From: Flavivirga eckloniae
GTDB taxonomy: Bacteria > Bacteroidota > Bacteroidia > Flavobacteriales > Flavobacteriaceae
Length of the DNA stretch: 64,000 bases
Assembly: GCF_002886045.1 (NCBI RefSeq)
Contig: NZ_CP025791.1
Span: 3,487,001-3,551,000 of the forward strand
Direction: 5' to 3'
Within the stretch, counting starts at the first letter, position 1, and each line of letters starts with the position of its first letter. The translations under genes and the position numbers were made by a program. Positions 33,881 to 41,326 of the stretch are shown here, one piece after another. The notes beneath the pieces were generated by a model. The model was not told where the DNA came from and did not search any database. It worked only from the letters and a program-made list of their open reading frames with translations.

Positions 33881-34636
33881 ATGAAAGCTTTAATTATAGA
33901 AGATGAAAATATAGCATCAAAGCGATTGGCCAACCTGGTAAAAGAACTGGCACCAGATATTGAGATTTTAGACCGTGTAAGCTCTGTAGAGGGAGGCATA
34001 ACCTGGTTTAAGAATAATACATTACCAGATTTAATATTTTTGGATATACAACTAAATGATGGCTATGGGTTTGATATTATTGATGAGTTAAAAGAACATC
34101 CCCCAATAATTTTCACCACTGCTTACAACGAATATGCTATAAGGGGATTTAAGTATAATGGTTTGGACTATTTACTAAAACCAATAGATAAAAAGGATTT
34201 AGAAAAAGCTTTAAACAAGTTTAGAAAGACAAGATTAATCCCTGAAAAAGAGAATGAGCAGAAGTACGAACAGTTAAAAAATCTTTTTTCCAAAGCATAT
34301 AAACGGCGCTTTATGGTAAAGATTGGAAATCAATTTAATAGCTTTAATGTAGAGGATATAGCATATTTTAAGTCTCATGAAGGTTTAATTTATCTGCGAA
34401 ATATTAATGGAAAAAAATATCCTATAGAGTATTCTTTAGATCAATTAGAAGATATTCTGGACCCTATTCAGTTTTTTAGAATCAATCGGAAATATATGGT
34501 TTCTGTTAATGCTGTAAATGAAATACACAGCTATTTTAATAGTAGATTACTATTAAAACTAGAACCGAGTGAAGAAGAACAAATTATAGTATCCAGAGAA
34601 CGAACCACTAATTTTAAAAAGTGGTTGGATTGTTAA
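33881..34636 (+). CDS. LytTR-family response regulator
   Basis: Cytoplasmic regulator of 251 residues. A receiver domain at 1-120 has the acidic pair IIEDEN, the phospho-acceptor Asp in LIFLDIQLNDGYGF, FTTAYNEYAIRGF and the conserved Lys in YLLKPIDKKDL. A LytTR DNA-binding domain at about 145-245 contains FMVKIGNQF, IAYFKSHEGLIYL, QFFRINRKYMVS and IIVSRERTTNFKKWL. It is translationally coupled to the kinase. LytTR sites are paired short direct repeats; none was pinned down with confidence. Confidence 0.93.
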   Translation: MKALIIEDENIASKRLANLVKELAPDIEILDRVSSVEGGITWFKNNTLPDLIFLDIQLNDGYGFDIIDELKEHPPIIFTTAYNEYAIRGFKYNGLDYLLKPIDKKDLEKALNKFRKTRLIPEKENEQKYEQLKNLFSKAYKRRFMVKIGNQFNSFNVEDIAYFKSHEGLIYLRNINGKKYPIEYSLDQLEDILDPIQFFRINRKYMVSVNAVNEIHSYFNSRLLLKLEPSEEEQIIVSRERTTNFKKWLDC

Positions 34637-34646
34637 TTGGTAATAG

Positions 34647-34737
34647 AAAAAGGTCTAAAAAGTTCTTGGATTGTCATTTTTAGTGCTTCGACTTCGCTCA
34701 GCACAAGTCGTTCTGAATAACACTTTTTAGACCTTTT
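34647..34737. terminator. Bidirectional terminator with a repeat inserted in its loop
   Basis: AAAAGGTCTAAAAAGT (34647-34662) and ACTTTTTAGACCTTTT (34722-34737) are perfectly complementary over 16 bases. The 59-base loop contains the dispersed-repeat motif CTTCGACTTCGCTCAGCAC. It lies between converging genes (LytTR regulator and ahcY). Confidence 0.7.
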
Positions 34738-34767
34738 ATAAATCTAAAAGCTCACGCTTTTTATAAT

Positions 34768-36084
34768 TTAGTATCTATAGTGCTCAGGCTTAAATGGACC
34801 TTCAACTCTTACACCAATGTATTCGGCTTGTTCTTCACGAAGCTCAGTTAACTCAACACCTATTTTAGCTAAGTGTAACTTGGCTACTTTTTCATCTAAG
34901 GTTTTTGGTAACATGTATACCTCATTTTTATAAGCATCAGCATTGTTCCAAAGCTCTATCTGTGCTAAAGTCTGGTTTGTAAACGAGTTACTCATTACAA
35001 AACTTGGGTGACCTGTAGCACAACCCAAGTTTACTAAACGCCCTTCGGCAAGAATGATAACATCATTACCATTAACATTGTATTTATCTACCTGAGGCTT
35101 AATAGTTGTTTTTGTATGACCGTGATTTTCGTTTAACCATGCCATATCGATTTCATTGTCGAAATGCCCGATGTTACAAACAATAGCTTTGTCTTTTAAC
35201 GCTTCAAAGTGACGTCCTTGTACAATGTCTTTATTTCCAGTAGTCGTTATTACAATATCTGTATTACCAATAACAGTTTCTAGTTTTTTAACTTCAAAAC
35301 CGTCCATAGCAGCTTGTAAAGCACAAATAGGATCGATTTCTGTAACAGTAACTATACTTCCCGCACCTTTAAACGAAGCAGCAGTACCTTTACCAACATC
35401 GCCATAACCACAAACTGTAACACGTTTTCCAGCTAACATGATATCCGTAGCACGACGAATAGCATCTACAGCACTTTCTTTACAACCGTATTTGTTATCG
35501 AATTTCGATTTTGTAACCGAGTCGTTAACATTAATGGCAGGCATTGGTAAAGTACCATTCTTTACACGTTCGTAAAGTCTGTGCACACCAGTAGTGGTTT
35601 CTTCAGATAAACCATTAATTCCAGCAGCTAATTCTGGATATTTATCTAAAACCATATTAGTTAAATCACCACCATCATCAAGTATCATATTAAGAGGTTT
35701 TCTGTCTTCACCAAAGAAAAGTGTTTGCTCGATACACCAGTCGAATTCCTCTTCAGTCATGTCTTTCCAAGCATAAACAGCCGTTCCGGCAGCAGCAATC
35801 GCAGCAGCAGCCTGATCTTGAGTAGAGAATATGTTACAAGAACTCCAAGTAACCTCTGCTCCTAAAGCTTGTAAAGTCTCAATTAAAACAGCCGTTTGGA
35901 TGGTCATGTGTAAACATCCGGCAATTCTTGCCCCTTTAAGAGGTTGCGAGTCTTTGTACTCTTCACGTAAACTCATAAGCCCTGGCATTTCTGCTTCAGC
36001 TAATTCTATTTCTTTTCTACCCCAATCTGCAAGCGAAATATCTTTCACTTTGTTAGCTACATAAGGAATTGTTTTTGTGCTCAT
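34768..36084 (-). CDS. ahcY: Adenosylhomocysteinase
   Basis: NAD-dependent enzyme of 438 residues that splits S-adenosylhomocysteine to adenosine and homocysteine, keeping methylation reactions going. Family marks are [30 protein letters not shown], the NAD-binding [26 protein letters not shown] and the C-terminal [20 protein letters not shown], with the ending PEHYRY that closes the neighbouring active site. It is a cytoplasmic homotetramer in this family. A single-gene unit, with no SAH riboswitch seen in its leader. Confidence 0.97.
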   Translation of the reverse strand: MSTKTIPYVANKVKDISLADWGRKEIELAEAEMPGLMSLREEYKDSQPLKGARIAGCLHMTIQTAVLIETLQALGAEVTWSSCNIFSTQDQAAAAIAAAGTAVYAWKDMTEEEFDWCIEQTLFFGEDRKPLNMILDDGGDLTNMVLDKYPELAAGINGLSEETTTGVHRLYERVKNGTLPMPAINVNDSVTKSKFDNKYGCKESAVDAIRRATDIMLAGKRVTVCGYGDVGKGTAASFKGAGSIVTVTEIDPICALQAAMDGFEVKKLETVIGNTDIVITTTGNKDIVQGRHFEALKDKAIVCNIGHFDNEIDMAWLNENHGHTKTTIKPQVDKYNVNGNDVIILAEGRLVNLGCATGHPSFVMSNSFTNQTLAQIELWNNADAYKNEVYMLPKTLDEKVAKLHLAKIGVELTELREEQAEYIGVRVEGPFKPEHYRY

Positions 36085-36185
36085 ATCTGTATTTTCTTTT
36101 TATTTTTAAACCTAAACAAGGTTGTGATTAACACTTAAATAGTTAAATTCGCTTGTTAAAAAATTACAAACCAAATTAGGTGGTG

Positions 36186-36193
36186 CAAAGATA
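36186..36193 (-). promoter_or_regulatory. -7 element before ahcY
   Basis: On the minus strand TATCTTTG matches TAnnTTTG, about 100 bases before the ahcY ATG. It leaves room for a leader of roughly 95 bases in which no riboswitch core was recognised. Confidence 0.45.
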
Positions 36194-36216
36194 ACTAATA
36201 ACTTTTAGAAAAGTAA

Positions 36217-36843
36217 ATGCCTCTCTATAAAACGATACACCCAGATTCAAAAACTATTGTTAAAATCTGGAAGATTGATGAGTCTTATGACGATTTAATG
36301 GAATCCACACACTTAAAGCCTAAAAGTTTAGAACGTGTTTTAAGAATGAAAAGTGAATTGCATCAACGTGGCTTTTTGAGTGTACGTTGCTTACTGGCCG
36401 AATTCGGGTATCAAGATTCGGACTTGTTTTATGATGAGCATGGAAAACCACACTTAAAAGACGGGAAGCAAATATCTATTACACATTCCTTTAATTTTTC
36501 GGCAGTTATTGTTAGCGATCTTATTGTTGGTATTGATATAGAAAAGCAACGTGAAAAAATTACCATTATAGCCCATAAATTTGTTGACTACGAGGAAGAC
36601 TATTTAAATAAAGATGGTGCAAGTTATATAAGGAAACTTACTGCAATCTGGTGTGTAAAAGAATCGTTGTTCAAATTATTTGCAACACCTGGATTAAGCT
36701 TTAGAAAGCACTGTTTGGTAATACCATTTTCCATTAAGGATAACGAAACTATAGCATGGGTTGATTACGAAACAAAAAAGTGCCGCTATAATATTCGTTT
36801 TTTAGAGTTTGAAGGATTTACCTGTGCTTACGCTATTGCTTAA
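36217..36843 (+). CDS. 4'-phosphopantetheinyl transferase superfamily protein
   Basis: Enzyme of 208 residues predicted to attach phosphopantetheine from CoA to a carrier protein. The two superfamily motifs are present: IVGIDIEK with the magnesium-binding Asp and Glu, and AIWCVKESLFKLF (the W-x3-KES/A-x2-K signature). The Sfp-like half-domain arrangement fits its size. It is followed after three bases by the GGGP synthase gene and heads a compact run of seven genes that continues to 41.0 kb. Whether it serves the fatty-acid ACP or another carrier is not shown. Confidence 0.85.
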   Translation: MPLYKTIHPDSKTIVKIWKIDESYDDLMESTHLKPKSLERVLRMKSELHQRGFLSVRCLLAEFGYQDSDLFYDEHGKPHLKDGKQISITHSFNFSAVIVSDLIVGIDIEKQREKITIIAHKFVDYEEDYLNKDGASYIRKLTAIWCVKESLFKLFATPGLSFRKHCLVIPFSIKDNETIAWVDYETKKCRYNIRFLEFEGFTCAYAIA

Positions 36844-36846
36844 ACG

Positions 36847-37572
36847 ATGACTCAAGTATATAACGACATATTAGCATCGGTTTCTAAGCAAGAAAAACTT
36901 TTGGCGGTTTTAATAGACCCTGATAAAATGTTGCTTGATAAAGTACAGGGCTTTATTAATAAAGTAAACACCTCAGTAGCGACTCATATTTTTGTGGGAG
37001 GAAGTACTGTTGACGAAAACACAACTGGCGTTTTAGTAGCCGAAATAAAGAAGTATACAAAACACCCCGTGGTTTTATTCCCAGGCGATGTCACTCAAAT
37101 TACCAATCATGCAGATGCCATTTTATTTCTCTCTTTAATTTCGGGAAGAAACCCGGAGTATTTAATAGGTAAACACATAACGTCTGTTTCGAAACTAAAA
37201 GAAACAAACCTCGATGTTATTTCTACCGGTTATGTTTTAATAGAAAACGGAAAAGCTACAGCAGTTGAAAGAGTTACAGAAACAAAGCCAATACCAAGAG
37301 CTAATATTCAATATATTGTAGATACAGCAAAAGCGGGCGAATTTCTAGGAATGAAAATGATTTATCTTGAAGCTGGAAGTGGTGCTAAAACACCGGTTTC
37401 AAAAGAAATTATATTAAAAGTTAAGGAAGCACTAAATATTCCGTTAATAGTTGGCGGTGGTATAAGAAGTAAAGAACAATTAGAAAACGCATATAAAGCT
37501 GGAGCTAATTTAGTAGTTATTGGTACGGCTTTTGAAGAGAATGAATCGTTTTTTAATGAATTAAAAAAGTAA
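36847..37572 (+). CDS. pcrB: Geranylgeranylglyceryl/heptaprenylglyceryl phosphate synthase
   Basis: TIM-barrel prenyltransferase of 241 residues that joins a prenyl diphosphate to glycerol-1-phosphate. Family features are LAVLIDPDKM near the N-terminus, HIFVGGSTVD, FPGDVTQIT, AILFLSLISGRNPEYLIG, then MIYLEAGSGAKTPV and the phosphate-binding LIVGGGIRSKEQL with VVIGTAFEEN. Homologues of this archaeal-type enzyme are regular in Bacteroidota. The product chain length cannot be read from sequence here. PcrB is the Bacillus name and is used loosely. Confidence 0.88.
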   Translation: MTQVYNDILASVSKQEKLLAVLIDPDKMLLDKVQGFINKVNTSVATHIFVGGSTVDENTTGVLVAEIKKYTKHPVVLFPGDVTQITNHADAILFLSLISGRNPEYLIGKHITSVSKLKETNLDVISTGYVLIENGKATAVERVTETKPIPRANIQYIVDTAKAGEFLGMKMIYLEAGSGAKTPVSKEIILKVKEALNIPLIVGGGIRSKEQLENAYKAGANLVVIGTAFEENESFFNELKK

Positions 37573-37662
37573 ATTGCCGGGGTAAATTTGTTTTAACATG
37601 TCACGAAGCAAATAAATAATAATAGGATTTCCACTCTCGTGGAAATGAAAATAAAATTTTCA

Positions 37663-37923
37663 ATGAAAATATCAGTAGAGCTTACATTAACACCGTTACA
37701 GGACAATTTCGAGCCTGCCATTATTCATTTTATTAAGAAGCTAAGAGCTTCTAATCTTAAGGTTCTGGAAAACCCTTTAAGCACTCAGGTTTATGGCGAT
37801 TACGATGAGGTAATGAATTTGCTCACTGTAGAGATTAAAGAAGCTTTCGAACTTATTGAAAAAGGCTTATTGTATATGAAGATCGTAAAATCGGACAGGC
37901 ACGATTATGAACCCCATTTTTGA
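37663..37923 (+). CDS. Thiamine-binding YkoF/MTH1187-like protein
   Basis: Small ferredoxin-fold protein of 86 residues when started at the ATG 37663 (MKISVELTLTPLQDNF); GTG/ATG codons at 37639 and 37645 are in frame but add an unconserved leader. The sequence (VLENPLSTQVYGDYDEVM, EKGLLYMKIVKSDRHDY) is of the UPF0045/YkoF type, members of which bind thiamine or its hydroxymethylpyrimidine part. It overlaps the PnuC-type gene by 17 bases, which suggests translational coupling and a role in the same vitamin uptake route. Confidence 0.75.
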   Translation: MKISVELTLTPLQDNFEPAIIHFIKKLRASNLKVLENPLSTQVYGDYDEVMNLLTVEIKEAFELIEKGLLYMKIVKSDRHDYEPHF

Positions 37924-38539
37924 TTTTTTTTTCGGGCAGTATTCAGATTATGAAACGATAGACGTATTATTAGAAATAATAGCGGTTATTTTTGGGTTTC
38001 TCTCTGTTTGGTATTCAAAGCAAAATAAAATTTTGGTTTTTCCAACAGGTATGATAAGTACAATAATATTTGTGTATTTATTGTTTAAGTGGGAACTTTT
38101 AGGAGATATGATGATAAACGGATATTACTTTGTAATGAGCGTTTATGGATGGTATGTTTGGACGAGAAAAGTAGATGAAACACATGTGACTCCAATTTCA
38201 ATAACAACACCTAAGGAGCGATTAATAAGTGTATTTATATTTCTGGCGACTTTATTGTTTGTGTTTTTGGTTTATAAAACGTTTGATAAATGGACGGGTT
38301 GGGTAGCTTATATTGATACGTTTACTACAGCCATATTTTTTGTAGGCATGTGGTTAATGGCAAGACGAAAATTAGAAAATTGGCTTTTTTGGATTGTAGG
38401 CGATTTAATATCGGTGCCGTTATATTTTTATAAAGGGTTTACATTTACCAGTTTACAATATTTAGGATTTACATTTATAGCTATATTTGGTTACATAGCA
38501 TGGAAGAAAAGTATAAACAACAACCGGCAAATTGCATAA
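37907..38539 (+). CDS. pnuC: PnuC-family vitamin transporter (probably thiamine, PnuT-like)
   Basis: Inner-membrane protein of 210 residues with seven hydrophobic segments, the PnuC topology. NWLFWIVGDLISVPLYFYKG is the signature segment near the C-terminus, and YGWYVWTRK lies in the middle. PnuC itself carries nicotinamide riboside; PnuT paralogues carry thiamine. The overlapping thiamine-binding gene upstream and the TPP riboswitch with a TonB receptor 2.5 kb downstream favour thiamine. The overlapping NadR-type kinase gene downstream favours nicotinamide riboside. Both readings are open; the fold is secure. Confidence 0.8.
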   Translation: MNPIFDFFFGQYSDYETIDVLLEIIAVIFGFLSVWYSKQNKILVFPTGMISTIIFVYLLFKWELLGDMMINGYYFVMSVYGWYVWTRKVDETHVTPISITTPKERLISVFIFLATLLFVFLVYKTFDKWTGWVAYIDTFTTAIFFVGMWLMARRKLENWLFWIVGDLISVPLYFYKGFTFTSLQYLGFTFIAIFGYIAWKKSINNNRQIA

Positions 38540-39066
38540 AGGTGGTTTTGTTTGGTCCGGAATCTACCGGAAAAACAACCTTGTCAAGACAGTTGGCCAG
38601 ACACTATAACTCGGTTTGGGTACCAGAATATGCGAGGGAATACCTCCAGAATAAATGGAACAATGAGCGCAAAACCTGCGAGCCAGATGATTTGTTACCC
38701 ATTGCAGAGGGGCAAATGAAACTTGAAAACGAATTGGCGCAGAAAACAGATACCGTTTTAATTTGCGATACCGATTTGTTAGAAACCAAAGTATATTCAG
38801 AAGCTTACTATTTAGGGAGTTGTGATCCTGTACTTGAAAAATTTGCGTTAGAAAATACCTACAATTTATATTTTTTAACTTATATTGATACACCATGGGA
38901 AGCAGACGATCTTCGGGACAAACCAGACCATAGAGAAGATATGTTTGAAGCTTTTCAAAATGAACTAATAAAAAGTAATAAACCTTATGTATTGCTTAAG
39001 GGTAACAAAAAACAACGTCTGGAAACAGCGGTTAAATATATTGATAAACTATTAAAAGAAAATTAA
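38500..39066 (+). CDS. NadR-type nucleotide kinase (ATPase)
   Basis: P-loop protein of 188 residues matching the C-terminal kinase half of NadR without its adenylyltransferase half. The Walker A is VVLFGPESTGKTTLS, followed by WVPEYAREYL, a Walker-B-like LICDTDLLETKVYSE and DDLRDKPDHRE near the lid. In NadR this domain phosphorylates nicotinamide riboside; in transport operons it traps the imported vitamin by phosphorylation. It overlaps the PnuC-type gene by 40 bases and the next gene by one, so the genes form one operon. Confidence 0.8.
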   Translation: MEEKYKQQPANCIKVVLFGPESTGKTTLSRQLARHYNSVWVPEYAREYLQNKWNNERKTCEPDDLLPIAEGQMKLENELAQKTDTVLICDTDLLETKVYSEAYYLGSCDPVLEKFALENTYNLYFLTYIDTPWEADDLRDKPDHREDMFEAFQNELIKSNKPYVLLKGNKKQRLETAVKYIDKLLKEN

Positions 39067-40628
39067 TGTTTACAGAAAAAGATATAGAACAAATACAAAA
39101 TAAAGGCATTACAGCAGAACAAGTTAATGCTCAGGTAGCACGTATAAAAAATGGAATGTCCCATTCTAATCTGGTAGCAGCTGCGACTATTGGGGAAGGC
39201 ATCGAGAGTTATAACGACAACGAAACAAAAGATTTTATAAAGCTTTACGAGTCAAAGCAAAATGATTTGTCTACCTTAAAATTTGTACCAGCATCTGGAG
39301 CAGCTACCAGAATGTTTAAGTTTTTATTTCAGTTTTTGAAAAATTTCGATCCCTCAAAAGAAAGTATTGAAGATTATGTTGGAAAACATAACGATAATCT
39401 TATCAAAACGTTTATTTCTAATTTGAAACAATTTCCGTTTTATGCCGAAGTTATTTTAAAAGCTAAAGAAACCAATTCAAATTTCGATAATTTACCAGAA
39501 GGCGAAAAATATCTGCAATTCGTAAAAACAATGTTAGATGAGAACGGTTTAAACTATAGTTTTTTACCTAAGGGGTTGCTTCCTTTTCATGAATATGAAG
39601 ATGCAGCAATAACAGCTTTTCAAGAGCACTTGTTCGAGTCAACATTGTATGCCTCTTCGAATAATAATGCAAATCTTCATTTTACCGTTTCAGAAAAACA
39701 TCATCGATATTTCTCAAATGAGTTAATCCGTTTAAAAGAAGGTTTAGAGCAAGAAACCAAAACAACATTTAATGTGTCGTTTTCATATCAAAAAGAAGCT
39801 ACCGAAACCGTTGCATTAACGGTAGATGGCAAGGTTTTTAGAAACGATGATGACTCTATTCTATTCAGACCAGCAGGACACGGTGCTTTATTAGAAAACT
39901 TAAATGAATTGGACAACGATGTCATTTTTATTAAAAATGTAGATAATATCGTAGTTGCCAATAAGAATGTTGAAGTTTCGGAGTATAAAAAATTGCTGGC
40001 AGGTATTCTTGTAAAAGTTCAAGAACAAGCTTTCGAGTTATTGCATAAACTTGACGAAGAAACAGTGTTAGAAGGAACGCTTCTTGAAGCAGCTATGCTC
40101 TTATCTAATAAAATGAATGTTCCTATCGATGGAGATTTCGAAGATTTTACATTAGAAGAAAAAAGAAATTACCTAAAGGAAAAACTAAACCGTCCAATTC
40201 GAGTATGTGGTATGGTTAAGAATGAAGGAGAACCCGGAGGCGGACCATTTTGGGTAAAAGATGAAAACGGCGAGATATCGTTACAAATTGTAGAATTTGC
40301 CCAAATAAATATTGAAGATAGTGCACAGCAAGCCATTGTGAAAAATGCAACCCATTTTAACCCAACAGATTTGGTTTGTGGCGTTAAAAATTATAAAGGA
40401 GAAAAGTTCAATCTTAAGAAATTTGTAGACCCAGAAGCCGCTTTTATAACCATGAAAACTCAAAATGGAATAGATATAAAAGCCTTAGAACTACCTGGTT
40501 TATGGAACGGTAGTATGGCGTACTGGAACTCCATTTTTGTTGAAGTACCTTTAGAAACCTTTAACCCCGTAAAAACAGTTAACGATTTGCTTAAACCGGC
40601 ACATCAGGTAAAATACGCTAATGTTTAA
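39066..40628 (+). CDS. DUF4301 protein
   Basis: Cytoplasmic protein of 520 residues belonging, by its conserved blocks, to DUF4301, a Bacteroidota family of unknown function. Visible blocks are KFVPASGAATRMFKFL, the central SILFRPAGHGALLENLN and MVKNEGEPGGGPFWVKD; the glycine-rich segments suggest a nucleotidyltransferase-like or phosphate-binding site. There is no signal peptide or membrane segment. Its ATG overlaps the stop of the kinase gene (TAATG), and its end overlaps arfB by eight bases. Confidence 0.75.
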   Translation: MFTEKDIEQIQNKGITAEQVNAQVARIKNGMSHSNLVAAATIGEGIESYNDNETKDFIKLYESKQNDLSTLKFVPASGAATRMFKFLFQFLKNFDPSKESIEDYVGKHNDNLIKTFISNLKQFPFYAEVILKAKETNSNFDNLPEGEKYLQFVKTMLDENGLNYSFLPKGLLPFHEYEDAAITAFQEHLFESTLYASSNNNANLHFTVSEKHHRYFSNELIRLKEGLEQETKTTFNVSFSYQKEATETVALTVDGKVFRNDDDSILFRPAGHGALLENLNELDNDVIFIKNVDNIVVANKNVEVSEYKKLLAGILVKVQEQAFELLHKLDEETVLEGTLLEAAMLLSNKMNVPIDGDFEDFTLEEKRNYLKEKLNRPIRVCGMVKNEGEPGGGPFWVKDENGEISLQIVEFAQINIEDSAQQAIVKNATHFNPTDLVCGVKNYKGEKFNLKKFVDPEAAFITMKTQNGIDIKALELPGLWNGSMAYWNSIFVEVPLETFNPVKTVNDLLKPAHQVKYANV

Positions 40629-41028
40629 TGAAGACCTCCTACTACAAGAACTAACCTATAAAGCTATTAGAAGCTCGGGTAGCGGTGGACAGCATGTAAA
40701 TAAAGTATCATCGAAAGTTGAGCTGGCTTTTAATTTAAACGAATCGGTTGTATTTAATGAAGAACAAAAAGAACGTCTTCAAAGTAAACTCCAGCATAGG
40801 TTAACAAAAGAAGGCGTTTTAATATTGCAATGTGATGAGAGTCGCAGTCAACATAAAAACAAGGAACTTGTTATAAAACGTTTTTTAGAGTTAATCCGTT
40901 TAGGGTTAGTGGTTCAAAAGAAACGTATACCCACAAAAACACCTAAAGCGGTTAAAAGAAAACGATTAAAAGATAAGCGCAGTCATTCCGAAAAAAAGAC
41001 AAACAGAAAAAAGCCTGACATTGAGTAA
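40621..41028 (+). CDS. arfB: Alternative ribosome-rescue factor ArfB (peptidyl-tRNA hydrolase)
   Basis: Release-factor-like protein of 135 residues that frees stalled ribosomes without a stop codon. The catalytic GGQ lies in RSSGSGGQHVNKVSSKVEL. The C-terminal tail is strongly basic (KKRIPTKTPKAVKRKRLKDK), as required to enter the empty mRNA channel. The lack of RF codon-recognition domains and the length agree with YaeJ/ArfB. It is the last gene of the run from 36.2 kb and overlaps DUF4301. Confidence 0.92.
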   Translation: MFNEDLLLQELTYKAIRSSGSGGQHVNKVSSKVELAFNLNESVVFNEEQKERLQSKLQHRLTKEGVLILQCDESRSQHKNKELVIKRFLELIRLGLVVQKKRIPTKTPKAVKRKRLKDKRSHSEKKTNRKKPDIE

Positions 41029-41069
41029 AATAAACATCAATTAAGAATTGAGAAATTAGCAATTGTTCG

Positions 41070-41077
41070 TATCTTTG
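41070..41077 (+). promoter_or_regulatory. Promoter before the TPP riboswitch
   Basis: TATCTTTG matches TAnnTTTG; ATTG at 41047-41050 lies 19 bases upstream, near the expected TTTG. Transcription would start a few bases before the riboswitch aptamer. Confidence 0.65.
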
Positions 41078-41087
41078 CGCCGTTCTC

Positions 41088-41196
41088 AAAAAGGGGTGCT
41101 TTTTTAGTTAAGAATTATCAACTTTTAATTGTTAACTTTCGAATTGCTGAGATCATACCCAATGAACCTGGAACAGGTAATGCTGTTTAGGGATTT
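41088..41196 (+). promoter_or_regulatory. TPP (thi-box) riboswitch
   Basis: Aptamer core is clear: AGGGGTGCT near 41092, GCTGAGATCATACCC at 41146-41160, ATGAACCTGGAACAGGTAAT at 41162-41181 and GCTGTTTAGGGA closing the outer stem. These are the conserved thi-box elements that bind thiamine pyrophosphate. A repeat and about 80 more bases separate it from the TonB receptor ATG. Expression is expected to fall when TPP is plentiful. Confidence 0.95.
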
Positions 41197-41205
41197 GAAT
41201 TTTTA

Positions 41206-41244
41206 TTGTCATTGCGAGGAGTTCAAAAAACGACACGGCAATCT
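41206..41244. repeat. Dispersed palindromic repeat in the riboswitch leader
   Basis: GTCATTGCGAGGAG and CGACACGGCAATCT, separated by a short A-rich spacer. The pattern CATTGCGAGGAG...GGCAATCT is a widespread intergenic repeat in Bacteroidota. Half-copies occur after the receptor gene (TACGTCATTACGAGGAGC near 43497). It lies between the aptamer and the start codon. Confidence 0.6.
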
Positions 41245-41326
41245 TTTCAATATTAATTCTGAAAACAAATCATTAACAATTAAAGAATAATTACCTCTTT
41301 TTATTCGATTATAACTTATAATCGCA

